From assembly GCA_905235535.1 (NCBI GenBank), contig CAJOLS010000008.1, positions 1-48,218 of the forward strand: a stretch of 48,218 bases of DNA, in the 5' to 3' direction. The position numbers and the translations under genes are program-made. The DNA is from an uncultured Bacteroidales bacterium. GTDB lineage: Bacteria; Bacteroidota; Bacteroidia; Bacteroidales; UBA932. The notes under the pieces were generated by a model, which worked only from the letters and a program-made list of their open reading frames with translations, searched no databases and had not been told where the DNA came from. Shown piece by piece: positions 6,831 through 15,592 of the stretch (position 1 is its first letter; every line of letters starts with the position of its first letter).

Positions 6831-7865
6831 TTACTTCTTGAGGACGAAACCGGGGGAAACCCATTCCTTCATGTTACCGTTGTCGTCCGTGTAGATGAGA
6901 TATCCTTCCAGATTGGGGTCTCCCAGGATGAGCACCTGGGCGCCGTGCAGGCCCGTTACCATGCACCAGGTGGCGACGGCGTCCGACTCTGCGGCGTTGT
7001 TGGAAGAAACCACCGTGGCGCTGAGGAGGTTATGCTCTACAGGATAACCGGTGCGCGGGTTGATGGTGTGTGCATATTTGCGCCCGTTACGGATGTAGAA
7101 CTTGCGGTAGTTGCCGGAGGTTACAATGCCGGCGGGCTTCCCCTCGGAACTCCAGACGCCGCTGAGGCCTTCCTCTCCTCCCTGGCCGTCCGGCTGGTCT
7201 ATGGGACGGTCCACTCCCACGGACCAGGGCTGGCCGGAGGGACTGAGACCGTCACACCAGATTTCCCCGATGTCTATGAGCATGTCCTTCACACCCAGGC
7301 TGTACAGGTATTTGGCAATGATATCGCAACTGTAGCCCTGTGCAATGGCGTTGTAGTTGAACCGGGGATATCCCATGGAGGCCGGATTTATGTAGCCGTC
7401 CACCACCGGAAGTTCTGCCGGAAGATGTCCCATTCCGCCCTGGGCAAGGAGCCTGGCAATCTCTTCATCCGTGGGGAAGGTACTGTTGCGGAAACCGAAG
7501 CCCCAGGCATCGTAAAGGGCGGCGGCCCCAAAATCCAAAGCACCGCCGGAGCGCTCCCACAAACGGTACGCCATGCGGTACATATCCAGGAACATCTGGG
7601 TGGAGGGAATCTTTTCCCCGCTGTTGAAACGGGAAAGGAGGGACTTCTTGTTATAGCCGGAAAGGGTGGTGTCAATCTGGACTATGAGGGCATCTATACT
7701 GTCCCGCACGGCTTCTACCGGGAGACTGACACCCTTCATGTTCATCTTGACGCGGTAACTGTTGCCCTGGGCATAACCACTGATCTGAACATATTCATCC
7801 TTCTGTTCCCCGCAAGAGGACAGCAACAGCAGAAGAAGGCCTGATATGAACAAGAGCTTTTTCAT
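6831..7865 (-). CDS. apbE: FAD:protein FMN transferase, ApbE family lipoprotein
   Basis: Periplasmic enzyme that attaches FMN from FAD to a Thr of client proteins such as the NqrB/C and RnfG/D subunits of respiratory complexes. The 344 residues begin with a lipoprotein signal (LLLLLSSCGEQ). ApbE landmarks are an early TTLSGYNKKSLLSRFN, the GALDFGAAALYDAWGFG stretch, the YNAIAQGYSCDIIAKYL segment, SGNYRKFY, and the signature HTINPRTGYPV followed by SDAVATWCMVTG, which holds the Mg/flavin residues. It converges with comEC with no base between the two stop codons and is divergent from the FISUMP gene. No client flavoprotein gene is nearby, so the target is encoded elsewhere. Confidence 0.95.
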   Translation of the reverse strand: MKKLLFISGLLLLLLSSCGEQKDEYVQISGYAQGNSYRVKMNMKGVSLPVEAVRDSIDALIVQIDTTLSGYNKKSLLSRFNSGEKIPSTQMFLDMYRMAYRLWERSGGALDFGAAALYDAWGFGFRNSTFPTDEEIARLLAQGGMGHLPAELPVVDGYINPASMGYPRFNYNAIAQGYSCDIIAKYLYSLGVKDMLIDIGEIWCDGLSPSGQPWSVGVDRPIDQPDGQGGEEGLSGVWSSEGKPAGIVTSGNYRKFYIRNGRKYAHTINPRTGYPVEHNLLSATVVSSNNAAESDAVATWCMVTGLHGAQVLILGDPNLEGYLIYTDDNGNMKEWVSPGFVLKK

Positions 7866-7891
7866 ACTTCGGTTGTTATCTTGGCAAGATT

Positions 7892-7925
7892 TTTGCGCAA
7901 ATTTACAAAAAAATAGCGATATTTG
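7892..7925. promoter_or_regulatory. Divergent promoter region between apbE and the FISUMP gene
   Basis: On the minus strand TAAATTTG (7905-7898) matches the -7 consensus for apbE. On the plus strand TTTG (7892-7895), 22 bases and GATATTTG (7918-7925, one mismatch) could serve the FISUMP gene. The elements overlap, so the two transcripts may compete for polymerase. Confidence 0.5.
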
Positions 7926-7943
7926 CGAATTGAACGAAAAAAG

Positions 7944-8894
7944 ATGAAAAATACCATATTCTACACCGTACTCTTATTGGCTGCCTTATCGGCATTTAGC
8001 TGCAAAAAGAAGGACGATGACACCACCAAGCCTTCCCTCACAGGTCTCAGCATTATTTCCGACCACGACAACTACATGGGAGAAGGCGCAACGGTCCATG
8101 TTCAGGCCGATGTTTCCAAGCTCACCACCTCCGACACCAAATATTCCCTGCCAGATAAAATCGGCATCTATTACAGCGTGAACGCCAAGCGGGACACTGT
8201 TACCACGGATGTCAATGCCTCCAACCCCACGTTCACCTTTGAGGTGGAAGAAGCCGGCACCTATACCGTTTACTGCTACGCCTTTGCCGGGGACGATTTC
8301 TACAATGCCTCCACCAGCATCTCCTTTACAGCCGTAGATCCGGCAACCGCCATCGGAGGCCTTCCGGAACTGCCCACCATAGAAATTGACGGCCACTCCT
8401 TCCTAACCATAGAGCAGGGAGGCAAAACCTGGATGGCCAACAACCTGTACGGAACCACCTCCGGAACGGATTACCAGGATTCCGAAATCCTCACCTCCGT
8501 TTTTGGAAAATACTATTCCTGGGAAGAGGCGCAGGAAGCCTGCCCCGAAGGCTGGCACCTTCCCTCCGCCGAAGAGTTTGACCTGTGCCTGGGCTCCCAG
8601 GCCGGAGACCTCATGGTAGATGCCACGTTTGTGAACAGCACCCTGTGGAGCTACTGGCCGCAGGTCAAGATTACCAACAGCGCCCAGTTCTGCGCCCTGC
8701 CCGTGGGTTACCGGGACCTCACCAACGAAGACAATCCCGAGAACGGGTTCAAGAAATACGCCTGCTTCTGGACCAGCGACGAAAGGGAAAACCTGGGCGT
8801 GTTCCGCTCCATTTACGAAGACAATGCACAGGTACAAAAAAGCCAGGGAGATAAACAGACCCTGGCCCTTAGCGTACGCTGCGTAAAAGATTAA
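7944..8894 (+). CDS. FISUMP-domain surface lipoprotein
   Basis: Start taken at ATG 7944 (MKNTIFYTVLLL), the first Met that gives a clean lipoprotein signal, for 316 residues. The lipobox LSAFSC is followed by KKKDDD, an acidic/charged stretch like the Bacteroidetes lipoprotein export signal that sends proteins to the cell surface. Residues about 30-120 form an Ig-like beta-sandwich (VHVQADVSKL ... GTYTVYCYAFAGDD). The C-terminal half is a Fibrobacter succinogenes major paralogous (FISUMP) domain: GGKTWMANNLYG, YYSWEEAQEACPEGWHLPSAEEFD, FWTSDE and a closing SVRCVKD. The domain is common in surface proteins of Bacteroidetes and Fibrobacteres; its function is unknown, with adhesion a guess. Its stop overlaps that of the convergent LolA-like gene. 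Confidence 0.88.
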   Translation: MKNTIFYTVLLLAALSAFSCKKKDDDTTKPSLTGLSIISDHDNYMGEGATVHVQADVSKLTTSDTKYSLPDKIGIYYSVNAKRDTVTTDVNASNPTFTFEVEEAGTYTVYCYAFAGDDFYNASTSISFTAVDPATAIGGLPELPTIEIDGHSFLTIEQGGKTWMANNLYGTTSGTDYQDSEILTSVFGKYYSWEEAQEACPEGWHLPSAEEFDLCLGSQAGDLMVDATFVNSTLWSYWPQVKITNSAQFCALPVGYRDLTNEDNPENGFKKYACFWTSDERENLGVFRSIYEDNAQVQKSQGDKQTLALSVRCVKD

Positions 8895-9415
8895 CGCAAA
8901 TCCGTTATCAGATAGCCGGAAAGCGATTTCTCATCCAAAGAGAAGTCGCTTTTTCCTTCCCTGGGCAAAAACACAATGTCCTTGAGGACAAAGCGGGCCT
9001 TGGTTTCTGCATCCAGGGTTAGGGTGACATCCAGGGAATCGGAGCCGGAACTGTTTACCTGGATACGGTCCAGATAGTTCTTATAAGAGCCGATAAAAAG
9101 GGCGGGATTGGTAAAGATATCTTCCTGCTCCACCTTCTCCACCATGGCTTCCCCGGCTTCCCGGTCCAGCGTCCAGCGGGTGGTGCCGTCACTCACCACC
9201 TCCATGCCCAGTCCCTGCAGGACGAAGGCATTGTCCTCGACAGTCACCTCCCCTTCGGTAACGGGAGTGAAAGGAGCCCCTTTCCGGGACAGGCTGTAAG
9301 TGTACCGGAAAGTAACCCTGTGCCCCTGAACCTTGTCCAGGAGAGGGATATTGCCCTGCGCACGGGCGCCCAGGGCCAGGGCCGATAAAATCAATATGCT
9401 TAAAAGACGCTTCAT
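8891..9415 (-). CDS. LolA-like outer-membrane lipoprotein carrier
   Basis: Small exported protein of 174 residues with a signal peptide (LILSALALGARAQG). The mature part has the LolA/LolB-fold rhythm: GHRVTFRYTYSLSRKGAPF, TPVTEGEVTVEDNAFVLQGLGMEVVSDGTTRWTLDREAGEAMVEKV, and later LTLDAETKARFVLKDIVFL and a closing YLITDLR. LolA shuttles lipoproteins across the periplasm to the outer membrane. Its start codon overlaps the ftsK stop (ATGA), which is a gene order often seen in Bacteroidetes and in proteobacteria, where lolA follows ftsK. Sequence similarity to classical LolA is weak, so the call rests on fold pattern plus position after ftsK. Confidence 0.8.
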   Translation of the reverse strand: MKRLLSILILSALALGARAQGNIPLLDKVQGHRVTFRYTYSLSRKGAPFTPVTEGEVTVEDNAFVLQGLGMEVVSDGTTRWTLDREAGEAMVEKVEQEDIFTNPALFIGSYKNYLDRIQVNSSGSDSLDVTLTLDAETKARFVLKDIVFLPREGKSDFSLDEKSLSGYLITDLR

Positions 9416-11787
9416 GGGTTCATGAAATGCTGCAGGATTTCGTCCAGTTCGGCCAGGTCTTTTACCAGAACCTCCCTCGGCTTGGCCCCGTTCTGCGGGC
9501 CCACGACGCCGGCGGCTTCCAACTGGTCCATCACCCTTCCTGCCTTTGCATATCCCATGCCAAGTTTGCGCTGCAAGTCCGAAGTGGAGCCCCTCTGGTT
9601 AAGCACCACGGTACGGGCCGCCTCTTCAAAACGCTCGTCCAGCGTCTTCATGTCCACCATTCCGCCAGGGCCGTCCTCGTCCCCGGTAGGGGCAGGCTCC
9701 GGCAGGTAATAAGGCGTATTGTAGCTCTTCTGATAGCCCATCTGTTCCCCCACGGACTTGGTGAGGTCGTTGATTTCATCGTTGCCGATGAAGGCGCACT
9801 GCACGCGCTCCATCTCCACGCCGCTATAAAGGAGCATGTCTCCCCGGCCTATGAGTTTGTCTGCCCCCGGCTGGTCCAGGATGGTGGAGGAGTCTATGCG
9901 GGAAGTGACGCGGAAGGCGATGCGCATGGGGAAGTTGGCCTTGATGAGGCCGGTTATCACATCCACCGTAGGGCGCTGGGTGGCCAGAATCACGTGCAAA
10001 CCGGCCGCACGGCCCTTCTGGGCCAGGCGAATCACCGAAGTGGTGATGGACCGGGCCAGGGCCTTGGACTCCGGACCGGCTCCCACGGACATGGTGAGAT
10101 CTGCATACTCGTCTATTACCACTACTATATAAGGAAGGAAGTGATGGCCTTCATCGGCCCTCAGATGGTGTTCCTTGTATTTGGCGTTGTACAGCTTGAT
10201 ATTGTTCACCAGGGCCTTGGACAGGAGCTCGTAACGGGCATCCATCTCCACGCACAGGGACTGCAGCACGGCGGCGGCGTCCTTGGCGTTCTTGACGATG
10301 GCTTTCTCCTTTTCCTCCTCTGCGCTGCCGCAGGGCAGCACGGCCAGGTAATGGTGCAGCAGTTTGCCGTATGCGCTGAATTCCACCATCTTGGGGTCCA
10401 CGAACACGAACTTGAGCTCCGAGGGGTGCTTGGAATACAGCAGCGAGGCCACTATCACGTTCAGGCCCACGGACTTACCCTGTTTGGTGGCGCCGGCCAC
10501 CAGAAGGTGCGGGGCATCGGCCAGGTCGAACACTTTCACCTGCTGGGAGATGGTGTAGCCGATGGCTACGGGCAGTTCCGCCTTGCTGTAGCGGAAAGAA
10601 TCGTCGTTCAGGAGGGATTTGAGCGGGACGATGGAGGCTACGTCGTTGGCCACCTCAATGCCCACGGAATCCGACAGGGTGGTGATGCGCACGCCGCGGG
10701 CGCCCAGGCTGATGCCGATATCTTCCTGCAGCTGCTTGATGGCGGCAATCTTCACACCGGGGGCCGGATACACTTTATACAGCGTAACGGTGGGCCCCAC
10801 GATGGCCGTCACATCCTTCACCTGGATCTTGTAATTGGCCAGGGTGTTGCGGATTTTGGTGTTGTTGCGGACCAGCTCGTCCTGCGACACCTCGTGGCGG
10901 GCGTTGATATAGTCTCCCAGGATATCCAGACCGGGGGTTTTGTATTTGGGAAGGCCGTCCGGAGGGTCCAGTCGGTTGTCTATGGGCTTGAGCGGCACCT
11001 TCACCTCCTGCTCCAGGGTGTCGTCTTTCACTATGTTGATGCCGGCTTCTTCCTCACCGGCCGATTCTTCCTCCTGAGGATGCGTAGGTGAAGTTACAAA
11101 CCGGGGGGCCGGAGGAGCCTCTTCCACTACGTGAGGGACCACGACGGGGGCGGGTTCCTCTTCCCGGGTGTCTGAAGTCTCTACCGGAAGTTCGTCCACG
11201 GGCTCCGGATCTTCCACTTCGGGTTTACGGCCCGTAAGCCAGTCCGAGAAACGGCGGCTCATGCAGTAGCACCAGAGGATCAGAAGAAGGAGCAGGGCAA
11301 GCCCGGTCACAATTTCCCCTACCTTGGAAACGCAAAGGCCCACCAGCGCGGCGCCGGCCCGGCCTCCCATGCCTCCTCCGAAAAGGAACTCCCAGGGCGT
11401 GAACATGTCTGCCAGGGAAAGGATCCAGGAAAAGAGGAAAGTGAAGGTGAGAAGGCCCAGGAACCAGCGTCCCATACGGATGCGGGAGCCGCTCCAGATG
11501 AGCTTTACCGTCCAGCCCGTCAGGAACACCACCACGCAGAGAGCAGCCAGGCCGAAACTTTCCGTCACCAGGAAGTGGCCGATGGAAAGGCCGCCGGAAG
11601 CGGCTGCATTGTGGACATTCTCCCCGGACGAGAGGGCGCTCTGGTCCGGCTGCCAGGTGAAGACGTAGGAAACGACCGACACGGTAACCAGCACCGTAAG
11701 CACCAGTACCACGGCGATGCCCACAAAGCGAAGGCCTTCCTGCCTTCGCTCACTCTGACGGTTCCACCACTTTCTGACGGGATTCAT
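9412..11787 (-). CDS. ftsK: DNA translocase FtsK
   Basis: Septum-anchored motor that pumps chromosome ends into daughter cells and aids dif-site resolution. The 791 residues show about four N-terminal membrane helices (FVGIAVVLVLTVLVTVSVVSYVF; FGLAALCVVVFLTGW; WFLGLLTFTFLFSWIL; IVTGLALLLLLILWCY), a Pro/Glu-rich linker (EPDPVDELPVET-like stretch and VVPHVVEEAPPAP), the alpha/beta motor with Walker A GATKQGKSVGLN (Lys438) and Walker B YIVVVIDEYADL, the LATQRPTVDVITGLIKANFP box, and a C-terminal winged-helix gamma domain (LQRKLGMGYAKAGRVMDQLEAAGVVG) that reads KOPS-like DNA polarity signals. It overlaps DUF4290 upstream and lolA downstream by 4 bases each, so the three are translationally coupled. 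Confidence 0.97.
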   Translation of the reverse strand: MNPVRKWWNRQSERRQEGLRFVGIAVVLVLTVLVTVSVVSYVFTWQPDQSALSSGENVHNAAASGGLSIGHFLVTESFGLAALCVVVFLTGWTVKLIWSGSRIRMGRWFLGLLTFTFLFSWILSLADMFTPWEFLFGGGMGGRAGAALVGLCVSKVGEIVTGLALLLLLILWCYCMSRRFSDWLTGRKPEVEDPEPVDELPVETSDTREEEPAPVVVPHVVEEAPPAPRFVTSPTHPQEEESAGEEEAGINIVKDDTLEQEVKVPLKPIDNRLDPPDGLPKYKTPGLDILGDYINARHEVSQDELVRNNTKIRNTLANYKIQVKDVTAIVGPTVTLYKVYPAPGVKIAAIKQLQEDIGISLGARGVRITTLSDSVGIEVANDVASIVPLKSLLNDDSFRYSKAELPVAIGYTISQQVKVFDLADAPHLLVAGATKQGKSVGLNVIVASLLYSKHPSELKFVFVDPKMVEFSAYGKLLHHYLAVLPCGSAEEEKEKAIVKNAKDAAAVLQSLCVEMDARYELLSKALVNNIKLYNAKYKEHHLRADEGHHFLPYIVVVIDEYADLTMSVGAGPESKALARSITTSVIRLAQKGRAAGLHVILATQRPTVDVITGLIKANFPMRIAFRVTSRIDSSTILDQPGADKLIGRGDMLLYSGVEMERVQCAFIGNDEINDLTKSVGEQMGYQKSYNTPYYLPEPAPTGDEDGPGGMVDMKTLDERFEEAARTVVLNQRGSTSDLQRKLGMGYAKAGRVMDQLEAAGVVGPQNGAKPREVLVKDLAELDEILQHFMNP

Positions 11788-12455
11788 TGCTTCTTGCCTT
11801 TTTTACCTCTGAAGTTGCGGTTGAACTTGCCGTTTTTGCCTCCTCCAAAGTTCAAGTTCATGCCCGGGCGGTTGAAGTTGGCATCGGCCGCTATCTTGGA
11901 AAGTTCTATGCCCTCGGGGACGCGGACGCGGCCTCCGGAGAGGCGCTCGATGTCCTGGAAAATGGTGGCATCGGCCACGGTGTCCTTGTTCCAGATCAAA
12001 TACTGCTGGCGCATGTAGATGGCCAGGGAGCGGATCATGGCGGTTTTGGTTTCCCCTTCCGGTTCCCTGGCTATGAGCTCCAGGATGCTCTCTATGTTGC
12101 GGCCGTAATGGCGGGCACGGATGGGCTTGGTATTGAGCGGAATAGGGTCCGGTTTGCTGTTCACCACTTCCGGAATGGGCTTGGGATAGGGAGAATCCAC
12201 GTCCAAGTCGTAGCCCGCTATGATGAAAAGGTGGTCCCAGAGTTTCTGGGCAAAATTCTCCTGCTGGTGAACCTGGGGATTGAGGCTCTCCATCACCTTT
12301 ACCACGGCCCGGGCCTGCTCCGAGCGCTTGGCCCTGTCCGGGATATCCTTGAGCTGCTCCACCATCTTGAGCACGTTGCGTCCGTACTCCGGCATCTGCA
12401 GCTTTTCCACTTCTGTATTGTAATAGAGTTTGATAGAATTATCGGATGCTTCCAT
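11784..12455 (-). CDS. DUF4290 family protein
   Basis: A 223-residue cytoplasmic protein of the Bacteroidetes-specific DUF4290 family; no biochemical function is known to me. Landmarks are KLYYNTEVEKLQMPEYGRNVLKMVEQ, ENFAQKLWDHLFIIAGYDLDVDSPYP and RHYGRNIESILELIA. The N-terminal three quarters are helical with no membrane segment; the tail is low-complexity and strongly basic (NFGGGKNGKFNRNFRGKKGKK), which could bind nucleic acid. It begins 13 bases after the helicase stop and overlaps ftsK by 4 bases, so it sits in one transcript with recombination and chromosome-segregation genes; a link to those processes is inference from position. Confidence 0.9.
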   Translation of the reverse strand: MEASDNSIKLYYNTEVEKLQMPEYGRNVLKMVEQLKDIPDRAKRSEQARAVVKVMESLNPQVHQQENFAQKLWDHLFIIAGYDLDVDSPYPKPIPEVVNSKPDPIPLNTKPIRARHYGRNIESILELIAREPEGETKTAMIRSLAIYMRQQYLIWNKDTVADATIFQDIERLSGGRVRVPEGIELSKIAADANFNRPGMNLNFGGGKNGKFNRNFRGKKGKKQ

Positions 12456-12468
12456 ATAGATATTGTCT

Positions 12469-15441
12469 TTAGCTCACAAAGATAATCAAATTATCTTCCA
12501 AATACCAGATATACCCCTCAACTTTTTTGTAACCCATTTTCTTATAAAGGTTTACATATTGCCTTACTTGATACTGGTATTTCTCTTCCCGCTGGCCAAA
12601 CTTGTAATCGATCACCTGCACCGGGCCGTCCGGGTACAGGACCACCCGGTCCGGCCTGAATTCCCGTCCTCCGGGGGCAAGGATGGAAGCCTCGCTGAGA
12701 ACCCGTACACCGGCCGAGAACCAGCCGCGCTCCTTCACGGAGGCTATGCGGGCGCCCAGGAGCGCCAGGGTGTCTTCCTGCATGGCCAGCGGGAGGTCTC
12801 CGGACAGGATGGCCGCCTGCACGGCGCCGGGAAGGTCTTCCGGCACCACCACAGACTGCAGGATGCCATGCAGCACATTGCCGCGGATGCGGGCCGATGC
12901 CGCCGGTCCCACCAGGCCGTCTTCCCCGAAGTAACCGGCCGCCTCGGGGCTGAAACGGAGGCGGCTGCCACTGTCGGCCGCATAGGACACATAGTCCACC
13001 TCCAGTTCCTCCACCTGGTTTTCCCCGCGTTGGAGCCGGTGGAAATCGTAAGGCGTACCCACCTTGTAATCTGCGGTTTGCAAATAATCGTACAGGAACT
13101 GGGAGAGGTTCTTCCAAGTCAGTTTCCGGGGCGGCGGCGCGGCTATCACCTTCAGGCCGTATTGGGCGCGCGTAAAGGCCACATAGAGCACGTTGATATT
13201 GTCAATGGCCTGCAGTTCAAGCTCTTCCAGGTAGTCTTTCCCGAAGAAGGAATCGGCCGATGCCTGGTCCAGCTGTACGCGGAACAGCCCTCCGGCCTCC
13301 TCCTCCAGGGCCGATCCTTCCACCTGGGGACGCGCCCAGACGGTGGGGGCCTTGTACAGGTTCACTTTCTCGGCAAACGGGACTATCACGAAGGGAAATT
13401 CCAGGCCCTTGGACTTGTGGACGGTCATTACGCGCACGGAATCTCCCGCCGCGGGGGAAGCAATCTTGGGCTTGGCTTCTTCCCAGTGGCGGAGGAAGGC
13501 GTCCAGTTTGTTGCCGCCGGTGGCCGTCCATTCCTGCAGGTAGTCCATGAAAGACTGGATGTAGGGAACTTCGGCCCGGAACTGGTCCGGGTCTGCCTTC
13601 CGGAGGTCCCGGAGGATGGATTCGGCCAGTTCCACCAGCGAGTGGTACTGCGCGGGAACCTCCACTTCCAGGGAGCGGGCCATGTAACCGGCCACGTCGG
13701 GCTTTCCGTCCCGGGGGGCGGTTCCCACCAGCGAAAGCTGGGACACCAGGCGGCGCACCGTGACAGAAGTCTTGATATAAAGGGAATCGTCGGAGACCAC
13801 GGGGTAGCCACGGGCCACCAGTTCCTCCGCCACCCGGGCCCCTTCGTCGTTTCCACGCACCAGGATGGCCACATCGGCCCACTTCCCTCCCCTTTCCCTC
13901 ACCTGGTCCAGGGTTTTCAGGATTTCGGCCAGCTGGTCTTCCGTGAAGATCACCTCCACGGAGCCGGGGGCCGTATCCTTGAAACGGACCTCCTGGCACA
14001 CATCGGCATACAGGCGGGAAATTTGATCCGTTCCCAAAAGGGCATCCAACTGGGCAGCAAGATATTGGAAGAAGCCGTTGTTGAACTCCACAATCTCCCG
14101 GCAGGTGCGGTAATTACCGTCCAGGACTTCCATCTGCGGCTGGCGGAATTCCTGCTCCAGGCGGCTTCCCAGCAGGTTCCAGTCGCTTCCCCGCCAGCGG
14201 TAGATGCTCTGCTTCACATCTCCCACCACCAGCGAGTCGTTGCCGGAATCTACGCTTCCGTGCACCAGCGGCCGGAAGTTGTCCCACTGGATGTCGGAAG
14301 TGTCCTGGAATTCGTCCAGCAGGAAATCTTCATACCTCACGCCCATCTTCTCGTAGATGAACGGGGTGTCCGTTCCGTCAATGATTTTTTTCAGGATGGT
14401 ATTGGAATCCTCTAAGGAGAGGACATTCTTCTCTTTCTGGATTTGGGCAAAGGCGTCCCTCAGTTCCCGCGCCACGCCCAGGCTGTAGAGCTGCCCTTTC
14501 AGGATAACGGCCGTGTTGTACTCCTGGTAAGGCCGGCCGAAAAGGGCCAGGTATGCCTGCAGCGGGCCTTCCAGCACGGGGCGCACGGCAGGCAGCAGGT
14601 GGGCCTTGGACTTGGCAAACCAGGAATCGGGGTCCTGCGCACTGCGCACAAAGGCCGCAGAGGGTTTTTCCACGCCGTCCAGGTTTTTGCGGACGGCCTT
14701 CAGGAAACCGCGGTTGGTATCTTCCGGCGCAACCCCTACGCTCTCCAAGGCCTCCAGAATGGCGTTCACAGCCGCTTTCAGTTTTTCCGGGAAGGCGTTT
14801 TCCACGTTGGTACACAGCTTCCGCAAACTGTCCATGGCTACTTTGTCATACTGGATTTCGCCCTCCTGCACCTTATAGAGGTCTTTCGCCATCTTCTGCA
14901 GGCCGTCTTCCAAGCCGATTTTTCCCTTTTCCTGCAGGTTCTCCCGGGCACTTCGCGTGAGCCAGTCCAAAAGGGGTGCGTCCTTTTCCGACAGGCCGTC
15001 CAGCACACGGTCCACGCTCTCGGAGATAAGGGACTCGCGGTCCACCTGCACCTGATAGGAGGCAAACTGGCCGATTTCCCTGGAAAAGGCGCGCAGCGTC
15101 TGCTGGAAAAAACGGTCTATGGTGCTTACGGCAAAGGCCGAATAGTCGTTCAGGATGCCGGAGAGCTGGCGGGCCGCCCGCTGCTGCAGGGAAGGGATGT
15201 CCGGCAGCACCGCCGGCACCAGGTCTCCCACATACGGAGACTGCTGCGGGTCTTTGGACAAGACAAACAATTCCTTGAGGATGCGCCTTTTCATCTCGTC
15301 CGTGGCCTTGTTGGTAAAGGTGACCGCCAGCACGTGCCTGTAGGCATCGGGCTGGTCGCTTCCCACTACCAGACGGATATATTCCCGCGCCAGGTTGTAT
15401 GTCTTGCCGGACCCTGCCGACGCCTTCAGTATTTTGAGCAT
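12469..15441 (-). CDS. AddA-like UvrD helicase-nuclease
   Basis: ATP-dependent double-strand-break processing enzyme of the RecB/AddA type. I start at ATG 15441 (MLKILKASAGSGKTYNLA), residue 18 of the track ORF, because Walker A begins immediately after it; this gives 990 residues. Superfamily 1 motifs in order are ASAGSGKT (Walker A), AVTFTNKATDEMKRRI (motif Ia), DEFQDTSDIQW (Walker B, motif II), GDVKQSIYRWRGSD (motif III), VMTVHKSKGLEFPFV (motif V) and INVLYVAFTRAQYGL (motif VI). The C-terminus is a PD-(D/E)xK nuclease: FRPDRVVLYPDGPVQVIDYKFG then YQYQVRQYVNLY. It heads the operon with DUF4290, ftsK and lolA. An AddB partner is not adjacent in this window. A -7 box sits 4 bases before the ATG, suggesting leaderless translation. 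Confidence 0.9.
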   Translation of the reverse strand: MLKILKASAGSGKTYNLAREYIRLVVGSDQPDAYRHVLAVTFTNKATDEMKRRILKELFVLSKDPQQSPYVGDLVPAVLPDIPSLQQRAARQLSGILNDYSAFAVSTIDRFFQQTLRAFSREIGQFASYQVQVDRESLISESVDRVLDGLSEKDAPLLDWLTRSARENLQEKGKIGLEDGLQKMAKDLYKVQEGEIQYDKVAMDSLRKLCTNVENAFPEKLKAAVNAILEALESVGVAPEDTNRGFLKAVRKNLDGVEKPSAAFVRSAQDPDSWFAKSKAHLLPAVRPVLEGPLQAYLALFGRPYQEYNTAVILKGQLYSLGVARELRDAFAQIQKEKNVLSLEDSNTILKKIIDGTDTPFIYEKMGVRYEDFLLDEFQDTSDIQWDNFRPLVHGSVDSGNDSLVVGDVKQSIYRWRGSDWNLLGSRLEQEFRQPQMEVLDGNYRTCREIVEFNNGFFQYLAAQLDALLGTDQISRLYADVCQEVRFKDTAPGSVEVIFTEDQLAEILKTLDQVRERGGKWADVAILVRGNDEGARVAEELVARGYPVVSDDSLYIKTSVTVRRLVSQLSLVGTAPRDGKPDVAGYMARSLEVEVPAQYHSLVELAESILRDLRKADPDQFRAEVPYIQSFMDYLQEWTATGGNKLDAFLRHWEEAKPKIASPAAGDSVRVMTVHKSKGLEFPFVIVPFAEKVNLYKAPTVWARPQVEGSALEEEAGGLFRVQLDQASADSFFGKDYLEELELQAIDNINVLYVAFTRAQYGLKVIAAPPPRKLTWKNLSQFLYDYLQTADYKVGTPYDFHRLQRGENQVEELEVDYVSYAADSGSRLRFSPEAAGYFGEDGLVGPAASARIRGNVLHGILQSVVVPEDLPGAVQAAILSGDLPLAMQEDTLALLGARIASVKERGWFSAGVRVLSEASILAPGGREFRPDRVVLYPDGPVQVIDYKFGQREEKYQYQVRQYVNLYKKMGYKKVEGYIWYLEDNLIIFVS

Positions 15442-15445
15442 GGGA

Positions 15446-15453
15446 CAAAAATA
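15446..15453 (-). promoter_or_regulatory. -7 box abutting the helicase-nuclease start
   Basis: TATTTTTG on the minus strand fits TAnnTTTG exactly and is separated from the ATG by only TCCC. If used, the transcript would begin at or next to the start codon. Confidence 0.55.
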
Positions 15454-15509
15454 GCCATTAATTATTAAAAAAACTCTACAAAAACTGTACAACGAATAAA
15501 AATAATTGA

Positions 15510-15542
15510 TATATTTGGAGGCGTTTTACTAAAACCTCGCCT
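15510..15542 (+). promoter_or_regulatory. susC -7 box and leader stem-loop
   Basis: TATATTTG (15510-15517) matches the -7 consensus, 75 bases before the susC ATG; no good -33 TTTG is seen. Immediately after it GAGgcGTTTT-ACT-AAAACCTC (15518-15538) is an inverted repeat that would place a stem-loop at the very 5' end of the mRNA, or an operator across the start site. Confidence 0.5.
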
Positions 15543-15592
15543 AACCTGATGTAAAAGCTACAACATCTAACCCTAATATTAACTAATTCTTT

